Source: Ureibacillus sp. FSL W7-1570 (lineage in GTDB: Bacteria; Bacillota; Bacilli; Bacillales_A; Planococcaceae). From it: 64,000 nt of DNA. The position numbers and the translations under genes were made by a program. The notes under the pieces were generated by a model. That model had not been told where the DNA came from. It worked only from the letters and a program-made list of their open reading frames with translations, and searched no databases. The stretch covers positions 1,608,001 to 1,672,000 of the forward strand of contig NZ_CP151979.1 in assembly GCF_038593265.1 (NCBI RefSeq), given 5' to 3'. How positions within the stretch are numbered: the first letter of the stretch is position 1; each line of letters opens with the position of its first letter. Positions 1 to 8,358 of this stretch are shown here, one piece after another.

Positions 1-187
1 TTCCGATTTGCCTTGCAAGTTCCCCCCTGCGTTTCGGAATCAAGCCGGGCGTGAAGGGCAACTTCCATTTTCCGATATACATTGGTTTATAAGGTCTAAA
101 AATCATTTTGATTGCCAGAAAATTTGTCGCACTCCCGATGATTGCGCCGACAATTGCCATGAATAGTATGACTAATACTGCTTCCAT
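1..187 (-). CDS. DUF445 (YheB-like) membrane protein, N-terminal part
   Basis: Only the first 62 codons are present; the gene runs off the left edge. The start is the ATG at 187, preceded by an AGAGGA ribosome site. The translation opens with a hydrophobic segment (residues 1-25, probable membrane helix), followed by [14 protein letters not shown] and [19 protein letters not shown]. This N-terminal signature of a membrane helix and then LAIKMLFRP...[11 protein letters not shown] is typical of the DUF445 family, which includes B. subtilis YheB. The biochemical function of the family is not established. Family assignment is from recall of the motif, not a search. Confidence 0.8.
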   Translation of the reverse strand, partial: MEAVLVILFMAIVGAIIGSATNFLAIKMIFRPYKPMYIGKWKLPFTPGLIPKRRGELARQIG

Positions 188-541
188 TAAAATCCTCTTT
201 TCTTCAAACTATGATTTCTCATTATAGCAGATGCCACTTTTGGACAAAAATATTAGCCCATACTGTTTAATACGATCATTATTCAATATTGTTTCATTCA
301 GGCCCTTTCAAACATCGGTCCATAATAAGGATAAATTATTCTTTCATCAGAGGATTTAAAATTACGCAGAAAATCGCATAATATAATAAATAGTATCGCT
401 CACAATCTTCTGAAAATTTCAGAGACGATAATTTGTATTTTCAACAAAAATACGCTATTATTATTTTATTGAAATCAATTTTTTTGTAGGAGGTGTACTC
501 CTCGTTTCACCCCTCATTCGGGCGTTGAAAGAGGAAAGTAT
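188..541. other. Intergenic region between divergent genes
   Basis: AT-rich spacer between the DUF445 gene (leftward) and the CBS/CorC gene (rightward). It must hold both promoters, but I could not choose convincing -35/-10 pairs. Close to the CorC gene, at 489-503, is a short perfect dyad (AGGAG..CTCCT). An 11-codon open frame beginning GTG TAC TCC follows and stops at a TGA just before the CorC ribosome site, which could be a leader peptide. No RNA gene is recognised. Confidence 0.4.
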
Positions 542-1891
542 TTGGACGGAGACATAGTAGGGCTGACCATAAAGTTAGCAATTTTTGTCTTATTAATTTT
601 ACTTTCAGGATTTTTCGTTGCCACCGAATTTGCGATTGTCAAAGTTCGGGCAACACGTATCGATCAATTGGTTGAAGAAGGCGACAAAAAAGCCATCAAG
701 GCGAAAAAGTTGCTCGACAACCTCGATGAATATTTGTCGGCATGTCAATTAGGGATTACCATTACTTCATTAGGTTTAGGTTGGTTAGGGGAACCTACCG
801 TACAAATGTTATTGCATCCATTATTCCAATGGATTGGCGTATCAGGACCTATAACCGAGTTTGTATCATTCATTATCGCCTTCAGTATCGTAACGTATCT
901 CCATGTGGTTGCCGGTGAGTTGGCGCCAAAAACGTTAGCGATTACAAAGGCCGAATGGGTGACACTTAATTTTTCAGGAGCGCTGTATACATTTTATAAA
1001 GTGATGTACCCATTCATTCACTTGTTAAATATGTCTGCCCGTGGTTTGGCAAGATTATTCGGCGTGAAATCTTTCAATGAAAGCGACTCGGCCCATACGG
1101 AAGAAGAGCTTCGTATGATCATGGCTGACAGCTTCAAAAGCGGTGAAATCAAATATTCGGAATTTGAATATATGAACAGTATTTTCGAATTCTCAGACCG
1201 CACAGCCAAAGAAATTATGGTGCCGCGAACAGAAATAACAGCGATCGAAAAGGACGTAACTTTAAAAGAAGTATTCGAAGTAATGGAAGTGGAACAATAC
1301 ACCCGCTATCCGGTCATTGATGGCGACAAAGACCACGTGCTTGGATTAGTGAACTTGAAACATCTATTAACTGCATATATCAAAGATCCAAAAAATGCAG
1401 ACAAACCCATTATGGATTATATGCAGCCAATCATTCGGGTAATTGAAACGGTCCCAATCAGCGACCTGTTATTGAAAATGCAACATGATCGTATACACAT
1501 GGCGATTTTAATGGATGAATACGGAGGTACTTCCGGATTGGTAACCATCGAAGACATCATCGAAGAAATCGTCGGAGATATCCAAGACGAATTCGACGAA
1601 GATGAAATTCCTGAAGTACAAGTAATCAGCGATGGCCATTACATTATAGATGCAAAAATGCTAATTGAAGACGTCAATGAAATGTTAAATATTCATATTG
1701 ATGATGAAGATATTGATACAATCGGTGGTTGGTTCTGGACTCAACGCTACGATGCCGTTGAAGGTGACAGCTTTGTTTATGATGGCTACGAATTCAAAAT
1801 CAAAGAATTGGATGGTCACCATATTTTATACATTGAGGTCATCAAATTGCCAGAAGAACAACAAACAGATTTATATTCAATTGCCGAATAA
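542..1891 (+). CDS. CNNM/CorC-family transporter-like protein (DUF21-CBS-CBS-CorC_HlyC)
   Basis: The 449-residue protein has the full CNNM/CorC layout. An N-terminal DUF21 membrane domain (about 1-195, several hydrophobic helices) is followed by two CBS motifs (about 210-330, for example IMVPRTEITAIEKD and MDEYGGTSGLVTIEDIIEEI) and a C-terminal CorC_HlyC domain (about 345-430, with TIGGWF). Family members are implicated in magnesium or cobalt efflux or homeostasis (MpfA, YhdP and similar), with the CBS pair sensing nucleotide or Mg. The annotation 'hemolysin C' is historical. The start is the TTG at 542, seven bases after GAGG; no better ATG exists upstream. It is followed by its own terminator at 1904-1937, so it is probably monocistronic. 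Confidence 0.9.
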   Translation: MDGDIVGLTIKLAIFVLLILLSGFFVATEFAIVKVRATRIDQLVEEGDKKAIKAKKLLDNLDEYLSACQLGITITSLGLGWLGEPTVQMLLHPLFQWIGVSGPITEFVSFIIAFSIVTYLHVVAGELAPKTLAITKAEWVTLNFSGALYTFYKVMYPFIHLLNMSARGLARLFGVKSFNESDSAHTEEELRMIMADSFKSGEIKYSEFEYMNSIFEFSDRTAKEIMVPRTEITAIEKDVTLKEVFEVMEVEQYTRYPVIDGDKDHVLGLVNLKHLLTAYIKDPKNADKPIMDYMQPIIRVIETVPISDLLLKMQHDRIHMAILMDEYGGTSGLVTIEDIIEEIVGDIQDEFDEDEIPEVQVISDGHYIIDAKMLIEDVNEMLNIHIDDEDIDTIGGWFWTQRYDAVEGDSFVYDGYEFKIKELDGHHILYIEVIKLPEEQQTDLYSIAE

Positions 1892-1903
1892 CGTGATGAT
1901 ATC

Positions 1904-1937
1904 AAAACGACTTTCTTGCAAAAGAAAGTCGTTTTGT
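1904..1937 (+). terminator. Rho-independent terminator after the CorC-family gene
   Basis: AAAACGACTTTC and GAAAGTCGTTTT form a 12-bp stem around an 8-base loop. It lies between the CorC-family stop codon and the ribosome site of the next gene, which argues against the upstream TTG (1916) as the start of that gene. Confidence 0.85.
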
Positions 1938-1969
1938 CATGTTCGGAACTTTTGCAGGGAGGAAAAAAA

Positions 1970-2854
1970 GTGGAGCTTTATACAAATTTACGGGCAGGGG
2001 AAAAAGGCGCCTGGCTTTCCATTGGAACATACATCTTTCTAAGCGCAATAAAACTCATCATCGGCTATTTGGGAGCTTCGGAAGCATTAAGAGCCGATGG
2101 ACTCAACAACTCAACCGATATCATCTCATCCATCGCCGTCCTGATTGGTCTCAGAATTTCCCAGCGTCCCCCCGATGAAAATCATCAATATGGCCATCTG
2201 CGTGCGGAAACGGTTGCTTCATTGGTCGCTTCATTCATTATGATGGGAGTCGGATTAGAGGTTATCTATAATTCAGTCATGAACATATTTGACCCTGTCC
2301 GTGAAACCCCTTCCACTTTGACGATCTATGTCGCTTTAGGCTGTGCGCTTGTCATGTATATCGTATACCGGTATAACCTGGCCCTTTCCAAAAAAATTAA
2401 CAGTTCCGCGTTGAAAGCGGCCGCTTTTGATAACCGTTCCGACGCATTGGTAAGCGTTGGAACAGCCATCGGGATTGTTGCGGCCATTATCGGCTTTCCA
2501 ATCATCGATAGCATCACCGCGTTATTCATTGGAATCATCATTATTAAAACTGCCGTCGAAATCTTTTGGGAAGCGGTGCAAACACTGACGGACGCTTTTG
2601 ATACGGAAGAAATTGAAACATTGTCCGCATTGATCAAAAACGTTGATGGGGTTATCGAATTGGTGGATATCAAAGGGAGAAAACATGGCAATGTTACATT
2701 CATTGAAGTGACTGTGACCGTAAATCCTTACTTGAATGTCTGGGAAAGCCACCGGATTACAGAAAAGATTGAGTCAACGGTCAAAAGGTTTGACATCAAT
2801 TGCACCGCTCTCGTACATATTGAACCTCATGAAGAATATTCAGGGAAAGATTAA
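1970..2854 (+). CDS. Cation diffusion facilitator (CDF) family metal efflux protein
   Basis: The open frame begins further upstream, but the GTG at 1970 is chosen because GGGAGG sits eight bases before it and the upstream extension lies in the preceding terminator. The product is 294 residues. It has several hydrophobic helices (about 20-210) carrying the CDF metal-site motifs ADGLNNSTDII in helix 2 and FDNRSDALVS in helix 5, then a C-terminal ZT-dimer-like cytoplasmic domain (about 215-290). CDF proteins exchange protons for Zn, Mn, Fe or Co at the membrane. The D-x-x-N-x-x-x-D pattern rather than HxxxD suggests a non-zinc member such as MntE or FieF, but the metal cannot be assigned from sequence alone. 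No regulatory site was seen. Confidence 0.88.
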   Translation: MELYTNLRAGEKGAWLSIGTYIFLSAIKLIIGYLGASEALRADGLNNSTDIISSIAVLIGLRISQRPPDENHQYGHLRAETVASLVASFIMMGVGLEVIYNSVMNIFDPVRETPSTLTIYVALGCALVMYIVYRYNLALSKKINSSALKAAAFDNRSDALVSVGTAIGIVAAIIGFPIIDSITALFIGIIIIKTAVEIFWEAVQTLTDAFDTEEIETLSALIKNVDGVIELVDIKGRKHGNVTFIEVTVTVNPYLNVWESHRITEKIESTVKRFDINCTALVHIEPHEEYSGKD

Positions 2855-3035
2855 GGATAGGCTTGCGTTGTCCAAAAGTCGATGGTGATCGGTTTTTGGG
2901 CATTTTTTTATTTGTGGCATGTTAATTTTTATGAGTTACCTTCTTATTTGATGCATTTACCTCAACAATTGGTGCGGATACCTCCTCCTTTGATACAGTA
3001 CAGCTTACGGATAAGGTTTCCTTTTCAAAAAGAGC

Positions 3036-3065
3036 AAAACCAAGAACGATTCGGTTCCTGGTTTT
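3036..3065 (-). terminator. Terminator of the yhcY-yhcZ operon
   Basis: Inverted repeat AAACCA.GAAC / GTTC.TGGTTT followed on the minus strand by a T-rich run. It lies 15 bases beyond the response-regulator stop codon. Confidence 0.7.
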
Positions 3066-3079
3066 GCCCATTTCATCAA

Positions 3080-3733
3080 CTACTTCCCTTCTCCGCTTCC
3101 TTCCGTCAAACCGTGTTTGACTGCATAGAGGGCTGCTTGTGTACGGTCTTGCACTTCCAACTTCGCAAATATATTTGAAATGTGGGTTTTCACCGTTTTT
3201 TCCGTAACGAACAATGAAGAAGCGATTTCCCTGTTGCTTTTGCCTTTCGTCAGTTCAGCCAGCACATCTTTCTCCCTTGGTGTCAACGGATTTTTGATGT
3301 GCGGCAAATTTTCTTCTTCCTTCAACGTTTCCTCCAGCTGCGTCGTCGCCACCGGATGCATGATGCTTTCCCCGCGCATCACTTGCCGGATGGAATTGAC
3401 CAAATCATCCGGTTCAATATCCTTCAATTGATATCCCGCCGCTCCCGCTTCAATGGCCGGAACGACGTGATCTTTATCGGAGAAGCTTGTCAACATCAAT
3501 ATTTGCACTTCCGGCCATCTGGCTTTGATTTTTTTCGTCGCTTCGATTCCGTCCATCTCCGGCATGACCAAATCCATCAAAACGATATCCGGTTTCAATT
3601 GTTCCACGAGCTGAACCGCTTCCACCCCGTTTTTCGCTTCCCCCACGACTTCAATATCTTTTTGGGTTTTTAAGAAAAACTGCAATCCCCTGCGGACCAC
3701 ATGATGGTCATCCGCAATTAATACACGTATCAT
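3080..3733 (-). CDS. yhcZ: NarL/LuxR-type response regulator, YhcZ-like
   Basis: The 217-residue protein has a receiver domain (1-120) with the acidic pair DDH near the N-terminus, phospho-acceptor Asp in VLMDLVMPEMDG (about residue 54) and the conserved Lys in YQLKD. A LuxR-type helix-turn-helix follows (about 150-212), with LTPREKDVL and TEKTVKTHISNIFAKL. From memory it is very close to B. subtilis YhcZ over its whole length. It lies 12 bases downstream of the histidine kinase gene on the same strand, so the two are a cognate pair in one operon. A role in transcription control is certain by family; the signal and target genes are not known from this window. Confidence 0.9.
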   Translation of the reverse strand: MIRVLIADDHHVVRRGLQFFLKTQKDIEVVGEAKNGVEAVQLVEQLKPDIVLMDLVMPEMDGIEATKKIKARWPEVQILMLTSFSDKDHVVPAIEAGAAGYQLKDIEPDDLVNSIRQVMRGESIMHPVATTQLEETLKEEENLPHIKNPLTPREKDVLAELTKGKSNREIASSLFVTEKTVKTHISNIFAKLEVQDRTQAALYAVKHGLTEGSGEGK

Positions 3734-3745
3734 CTACTTCCCTCC

Positions 3746-4861
3746 TCAATAAGGCAACCGGACAAACAATTCCGTTCCTTTGCCGATTTCTGATACCCAT
3801 TCAGCCGTTCCGCCAAGCGCAGTGGCCCGATCCCGTATCGATTGGAGACCCATCGAAGGGATTTTGGCATCCTGATCGATTTTAAAACCTCTGCCTTCAT
3901 CTTTGATCACCAGCAAGATGTCCGTTTTGGTCACCGTCAGATAAATGGTCGCTTCCTGCACTCCTGCATGTTTCCGGATATTATTCAAAGCTTCCTGGGC
4001 AATGCGGAAAAGCGTTTCTTCCACCCTCGAAGGAAATTGAATCACGCCCGAAACATTGATGGTCAACTTTATTTTTAACATTTCCGCGTAAGCTTTGATG
4101 GCATCAATCAAACCGCTTTCCAAACCTTGTGGCCTCAATTGCCAAATGAGCGCCCGCATTTCCGTCAAGGCGGATTGGGTCAAATTCTGGATTTCTTTAA
4201 ATGTTTCTTTTATATCTTCATCCTCCGTCATCTCCACTCCTGCACGGGCCGTCAATGTGACGGAAAACAACAGCTGGTTGACAGAATCGTGCAAATCGCG
4301 GGCCAAACGATTCCGCTCCCGGACCAAAGCCATTTCCTGCTCTTGTTTCGTCAAGTAGATGCGTTTGATGGCAGATCCGATTTGGAATGCCACCGATTCC
4401 AGCAGTTCCAACTCTTCTTCGGTATATTCAACGGTGTAAGGAGTGGCCACATTTAATATGCCGAACCGTTCATTCCCTGATTGCAATGGCACTGTTGCGT
4501 GATGGGTGATTCCCGCCGTATCCCCCACCTTCGCTTCAATCGCATTTTCAATTCGTTGGCATTCAATGATATTTGACGCTTTTTTCAATTGGTCACGCCG
4601 GAATCGGGATACGCACCAGCAACCGCCCTTTTTCAAATATTGGCAGTTATTGTGGCGCAAACCCTCCGGCAAATTTTCATGAACAACAAGATCAATCTTC
4701 CCTTTTTCATCAATGAAGAAAATCCAGCCGGTGCTGAAATTTGTCCCGTTCAAAAGCTTTCTCAGCGCACCCCTCAGCATCGGGATTAATTCCGTTTCCT
4801 CATTCAGCAATTCTGCAATCTCTTTTAACAATGTGATATTGGAATGGTCATTCACTGCCAT
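3746..4861 (-). CDS. yhcY: GAF-domain sensor histidine kinase (HisKA_3), YhcY-like
   Basis: A cytoplasmic-looking 371-residue kinase with no membrane helix. A GAF sensor domain (about 20-165) includes a cysteine-rich stretch (CQYLKKGGCWC). A HisKA_3 phospho-acceptor helix (RNRLARDLHDSVNQLLFS, His about residue 200) and a HATPase domain with N-box NNIRKHA and G-box DEGRGF follow. The ATG at 4861 is preferred over a TTG five codons upstream because GAGG lies six bases before the ATG. This is the architecture of NarL-partner kinases such as YhcY. The two cysteines in the GAF domain could bind a metal or sense redox state, but that is inference. Transcribed with the regulator at 3080-3733. Confidence 0.88.
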   Translation of the reverse strand: MAVNDHSNITLLKEIAELLNEETELIPMLRGALRKLLNGTNFSTGWIFFIDEKGKIDLVVHENLPEGLRHNNCQYLKKGGCWCVSRFRRDQLKKASNIIECQRIENAIEAKVGDTAGITHHATVPLQSGNERFGILNVATPYTVEYTEEELELLESVAFQIGSAIKRIYLTKQEQEMALVRERNRLARDLHDSVNQLLFSVTLTARAGVEMTEDEDIKETFKEIQNLTQSALTEMRALIWQLRPQGLESGLIDAIKAYAEMLKIKLTINVSGVIQFPSRVEETLFRIAQEALNNIRKHAGVQEATIYLTVTKTDILLVIKDEGRGFKIDQDAKIPSMGLQSIRDRATALGGTAEWVSEIGKGTELFVRLPY

Positions 4862-4943
4862 GGCACACCTCGACAAATACTTTGTAATGTAATCATATCA
4901 CTCCCTTACTTCTCTCGCATTTGTTGCACCCTCAGACTTTTGA

Positions 4944-5009
4944 ATGAGATTCATTTTTCTTGAATTCGAAATGATTTCATTTTACTTCGAAGTCAAAACA
5001 ATTTATAAT
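4944..5009 (+). promoter_or_regulatory. Candidate promoter with two upstream dyads before bdbC
   Basis: TATAAT at 5004-5009 is 17 bases from TTTACT (4981-4986), a plausible sigma-A promoter about 40 bases before the start codon. Immediately upstream are two short palindromes of the form ATGA-N(2-3)-TCAT, at 4944-4954 and 4971-4980, with centres about 26 bases apart. They could be operators of a dimeric repressor; no regulator is identified. Confidence 0.5.
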
Positions 5010-5047
5010 CTAAACTGCATGGAAAATAATCTAGTAGGAGAGTTGAA

Positions 5048-5473
5048 ATGAAAAAAAAATTGGAGAATAGTTTGCTATTTTTATGGTTAGTATCATTGGT
5101 AGCAACACTGGGTTCTTTATATTTTTCGGAAGTTCGCGGTTATGAACCATGTGAACTTTGCTGGTATCAACGGATCCTCATGTATCCGATTGTGCTCATT
5201 ACCCTTGTGGCATATATCCAAAAAAATGCGCGCATTGCTGTGACAACAGCCGTATTTTCTTGTATTGGCGGAGCGATTTCCCTTTACCATTATGGAATCC
5301 AAAAATTGGACTTTTTGGCTGAAAGCGCACCAGCATGCGGAAGAGTTCCATGTACAGGGGAATATATTAACTGGCTCGGCTTTATCACCATCCCATTTTT
5401 GGCGTTGGTTGCCTTTATTTTAATTGCGATCACCAGCTTTTATATGTTGAAAGTGATGAAGGAGGATCAATAG
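5048..5473 (+). CDS. bdbC: DsbB/BdbC-type disulfide oxidoreductase
   Basis: The 141-residue integral membrane protein has about four predicted helices. The first redox pair CELC lies in the first extracytoplasmic loop (about residues 36-39) followed by WYQRILMYP, and the second cysteine pair lies in ACGRVPCTGEY (about 97-102). This is the DsbB/BdbC arrangement, which reoxidises an extracytoplasmic thiol oxidase and passes electrons to menaquinone. The ribosome site GGAG precedes the ATG. The next gene, a membrane-anchored thioredoxin-fold protein, starts directly after its stop codon, so the two are translationally coupled and are likely enzyme and partner. Confidence 0.9.
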   Translation: MKKKLENSLLFLWLVSLVATLGSLYFSEVRGYEPCELCWYQRILMYPIVLITLVAYIQKNARIAVTTAVFSCIGGAISLYHYGIQKLDFLAESAPACGRVPCTGEYINWLGFITIPFLALVAFILIAITSFYMLKVMKEDQ

Positions 5474-5944
5474 TTGAAAAAACTAGGAATTATTGCTGCC
5501 GTTGTTGTCATTTTATTCGGAATTATCATTGTCTTGACAAATTTATCAAACAAAAGCAAGCTGGAAAACAATCCATACGGAACGGACAATTTGAGACAAT
5601 CCACCATTGATTTATTGGACGATGAAAATTATCAAAATATTATCTTACCGGATGATTTAAGAGAAAAAATTGCATCAGGTGAACCGGTTGTTGCCTACTT
5701 GTTCAGTCCTGAATGTCCGCACTGCAAAGAAATGACGCCGCGGCTCATGCCGATTGCAGAGGAAATGGGTGTTCATATCGACCAACTAAACATTTTGGAG
5801 TATGAAGAAGGTTGGGACGAGTATCATGTGGAAGCAACACCGACATTGATTTTCTTTAAAGATGGAAAAGAAGTGAACCGTATGGTGGGGGCACACCCTG
5901 ATGAAAACATTCGCCAATTCTTTAAAGAAGTGGTATTAAAATAA
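5474..5944 (+). CDS. Membrane-anchored thioredoxin-fold protein (BdbA/BdbD-like partner)
   Basis: The start is TTG at 5474, one base after the bdbC stop, with GGAGG six to seven bases upstream. The 156-residue product has an N-terminal membrane anchor (about 5-24) followed by a thioredoxin fold with active site FSPECPHCKEM (CPHC, about residues 80-83) and the cis-proline region EATPTLIFF. It should act outside the membrane, where DsbA-like proteins oxidise and thioredoxin-like proteins reduce. Tight coupling to bdbC suggests an oxidase role, but the sequence cannot prove its direction. The terminator is at 5954-5980. Confidence 0.85.
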   Translation: MKKLGIIAAVVVILFGIIIVLTNLSNKSKLENNPYGTDNLRQSTIDLLDDENYQNIILPDDLREKIASGEPVVAYLFSPECPHCKEMTPRLMPIAEEMGVHIDQLNILEYEEGWDEYHVEATPTLIFFKDGKEVNRMVGAHPDENIRQFFKEVVLK

Positions 5945-5953
5945 AGAATTTGG

Positions 5954-5980
5954 AAATCGTGTTCATAACGGACACGATTT
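5954..5980 (+). terminator. Terminator of the bdbC operon
   Basis: Stem AATCGTGT / ACACGATT with a nine-base loop followed by TTT, ten bases after the thioredoxin-like stop codon. Confidence 0.75.
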
Positions 5981-5998
5981 TTCTATGGAGGAAATGAA

Positions 5999-6862
5999 AT
6001 GCAGTTTCAATATGAAATTCCGCAAGATGGTTTGACGGTAGAATCGCTGTTGAGGGAAAAATGGCGGCTGGGCAAAAAACTGGTTCATGAACTAAGGATG
6101 GCGAAAGCGGTGAAAAATGCGGGCGGAGAATCGGTGAAATGGAACGAACCTTTAGCCAAAGGGACCATTCTCCATTTTTCATTGGATGTTCCTCAATCGG
6201 ATTATCCGCCGGCCAAGGAATGCAATGTAAATATCCGGTACGAAGACGAACATATTTTGATTGTTTCCAAACCTAAAGGGATGAGCACCCATCCGAATGA
6301 GGAAAAAGATAAAGATACTTGCATGAATCATGTCATGGCTTATTTGAACGGGAAAGGCTTGGTGTATGGAGAGCATGTCCACCGGCTCGATCAGGGGACG
6401 GAAGGGCTTTTAATTGTGGCCAAACACCCGATTGCCAAATCCGTTTTTGACCGCATGATTGAGGAAAAATCCATCATCCGGACTTATGAAGCGGAAGTTC
6501 AAGGGGTAATCAAAGAAAAAAGCGGCACCATCAATGCCCCCATCGGAAGAGACCGGCATCATCCGACCCGCCGAATCGTTTCCAAATCCGGGCAACATGC
6601 AGTAACCCACTTTAAGGTAGTCGAGAGAAAAGCACATTCAACGATTGTTCATTTGCAGTTGGAGACGGGACGCACCCATCAAATCCGGGTGCACATGGCG
6701 CATATCGGCCACCCGATTGTGGGGGACACTTTATATGGAGCCCGGAAATCGAAAACGGGCAATTACAAGCTTCACGCCATTCAATTGGAATTTGAGCATA
6801 CGTTTTTAAATAAAAAAATCCTTGTAAAAGATCAGGAAGGCGCTGCTGTTTCCCTGCAATAA
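5999..6862 (+). CDS. RluA-family pseudouridine synthase
   Basis: The 287-residue enzyme converts uridine to pseudouridine in rRNA or tRNA. It has the RluA family layout: a short N-terminal region with S4-like character (about 10-75), then the catalytic domain. The catalytic Asp is in VHRLDQGTEGLLIVAK (about residue 128; most members have T-S-G after HRLD-x-x, here T-E-G). Later motifs are GRDRHHPTRR, THFKVV and LETGRTHQIRVHM. GGAGG precedes the ATG. B. subtilis has several paralogues (YjbO, YhcT, YlyB); which one this matches, and which base it modifies, cannot be decided here. Confidence 0.88.
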   Translation: MQFQYEIPQDGLTVESLLREKWRLGKKLVHELRMAKAVKNAGGESVKWNEPLAKGTILHFSLDVPQSDYPPAKECNVNIRYEDEHILIVSKPKGMSTHPNEEKDKDTCMNHVMAYLNGKGLVYGEHVHRLDQGTEGLLIVAKHPIAKSVFDRMIEEKSIIRTYEAEVQGVIKEKSGTINAPIGRDRHHPTRRIVSKSGQHAVTHFKVVERKAHSTIVHLQLETGRTHQIRVHMAHIGHPIVGDTLYGARKSKTGNYKLHAIQLEFEHTFLNKKILVKDQEGAAVSLQ

Positions 6863-6872
6863 CATAAAAAGG

Positions 6873-6902
6873 GCCTGACCAATTTGTCCTTTTGGGTCAG
6901 GC
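6873..6902 (+). terminator. Terminator after the pseudouridine synthase
   Basis: GCCTGACC / GGTCAGGC eight-base stem with a 14-base loop, ten bases after the stop codon. The downstream T tract is interrupted, so strength is uncertain. Confidence 0.6.
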
Positions 6903-6909
6903 TTGATTC

Positions 6910-7192
6910 TTATCCCTTTTTTTCTTGAAGGGGATTGTCCACAATAACCCCAGAAACATAAATTTGATGATCCCCATCATCATATAAAACTTTTCCTATA
7001 TTGCTTTCCGGATCGCTCAAATCCAGCATGACGGAATAATGTTCCTCTATCGTCTCCAAATCAAGGGAAGAATCCTCATCATTAGCTATACTTCTAAATC
7101 TGATAAGTAGATACGGCCATCCAAATCAATAAGCCGGCAATCAGAAAACCAAAAAATATCCCCTTAAATAATTTCCCTTTCATGAATCCCAT
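6910..7192 (-). pseudogene. Possible frameshifted small membrane-anchored protein
   Basis: An ATG at 7192 (or 7183) opens a 32-codon frame with a single strong hydrophobic helix (IFFGFLIAGLLIWMAV), ending at the TAG at 7094. A second frame, shifted by one base, stays open from there to a TAA at 6910 and reads as a plausible soluble domain (for example DLSDPESNIGKVLYDDGDHQ and IYVSGVIVDNP). The most economical reading is one protein of about 94 residues broken by a one-base indel near 7094-7105. Alternatively the 32-residue peptide is real and the rest is chance. No family is recognised. Confidence 0.35.
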
Positions 7193-7220
7193 CCCGTTCA
7201 TTTCAGTACCTTTAAATAAA

Positions 7221-7251
7221 AAGTACATCACCAAATGATCGTGATGTACTT
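7221..7251 (-). terminator. Terminator of the aldo/keto reductase gene
   Basis: Perfect 11-bp stem AAGTACATCAC / GTGATGTACTT followed on the minus strand by TTTTTATTT. Confidence 0.85.
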
Positions 7252-7278
7252 CCGCTTTCAAGAATGCCGAAAATTTGC

Positions 7279-8106
7279 TTAAAAATCAAAATGGAAATTG
7301 TCCGGATTTTGGCCGAAACGTTCATTTTTATTCATCGCTTTAATTTCCGCCATCTCTTCATCCGATAGTTCAAAATCGAATATTTGCATGTTTTCCGCAA
7401 TGCGGCTTGGCGTTACGGATTTTGGAATGGTGATTGTATCGTTTTGATAGTGCCAGCGCAACACAATTTGTGCAGGAGTTTTTCCGTGTTTATTCGCCAG
7501 TTTCACCAACGTTTCATCATTTAAAATGCGGCCTTTGCCAATCGGCGCCCATGCTGTGACCGCAATATTGTGCTCTGCGCAAAACGCTCTCAATTCATCC
7601 TGCTGCAAATATGGATGGCATTCCACTTGATTCACCATCGGCTTCACATTCGCGTATGCAAAGAGTTTTTCCAAATGATGCTGATGGTGGTTGGATACCC
7701 CTGGCACGCGGATCAACTTTTCCTCATACAGCCGCTCGATGGCACGGAAAGTATCCACAAATTTGTCCTCCACCGGCCAGTGGGTCAAATAAAGATCCAC
7801 ATAATCCAACCCCAATTTTTTCAAAGATGTTTCAAAGGCGCGGAGGGTTTCATCATAACCTTGGTCGCTATTCCATACTTTCGTTGTCACGAAAATTTCC
7901 TCCCGCGGAATGCCACTTTCACGGATGGCTTCCCCCACTTCCCTTTCATTGTTGTAGAGTGCGGCAGTATCAATCGCCCGATACCCCAGCTCCAACGCTT
8001 TAGAAATCGCATTCAACGCTTCTTCCCGGTCTTCCATTTTATAAACGCCCAACCCCAAATAAGGCATCTCAACCCCATTGGCCAATGTTTTTGTCGGTAT
8101 TGCCAT
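7279..8106 (-). CDS. Aldo/keto reductase
   Basis: The 275-residue NADPH-dependent oxidoreductase has the AKR catalytic tetrad visible: Asp in AIDTAALY, Tyr in the same motif, Lys in VTTKVWNSD and His in LYLTHWP. The cofactor-binding end has IPKSVTPSRIAEN. Length and motifs fit the 2,5-diketogluconate reductase/methylglyoxal reductase-type AKRs of bacilli (YtbE, YvgN), which detoxify small aldehydes and ketones. The ATG at 8106 follows a GGAG-type site. It stands alone between divergent and convergent neighbours, with a strong terminator at 7221-7251. Confidence 0.9.
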   Translation of the reverse strand: MAIPTKTLANGVEMPYLGLGVYKMEDREEALNAISKALELGYRAIDTAALYNNEREVGEAIRESGIPREEIFVTTKVWNSDQGYDETLRAFETSLKKLGLDYVDLYLTHWPVEDKFVDTFRAIERLYEEKLIRVPGVSNHHQHHLEKLFAYANVKPMVNQVECHPYLQQDELRAFCAEHNIAVTAWAPIGKGRILNDETLVKLANKHGKTPAQIVLRWHYQNDTITIPKSVTPSRIAENMQIFDFELSDEEMAEIKAMNKNERFGQNPDNFHFDF

Positions 8107-8358
8107 AAAATCACTCCTTCAACATTCATTAACACTATTATAAACTGAAAATTTTCAAGAAATAAATCATATCGTTTCAATCGAAATTATTAGAATTAGT
8201 ATATGAATCTTTTATCATAGAAAATGTCGTAAAAAAATAGCAATATTTTCTCTTTTAAGTTAAAATATTCTGTAATAAGTAGTAAATTTAAGTTATAAAA
8301 TCTTCTTTCTCAAAATATATAAATTGAGAGGGATCAAACAAAGGGGGAGTATGTTTAT

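Noticed and set aside
7570..8148. 192-codon plus-strand ORF opposite the aldo/keto reductase
   Set aside because: Antisense shadow of a clearly coding gene with an intact catalytic tetrad.
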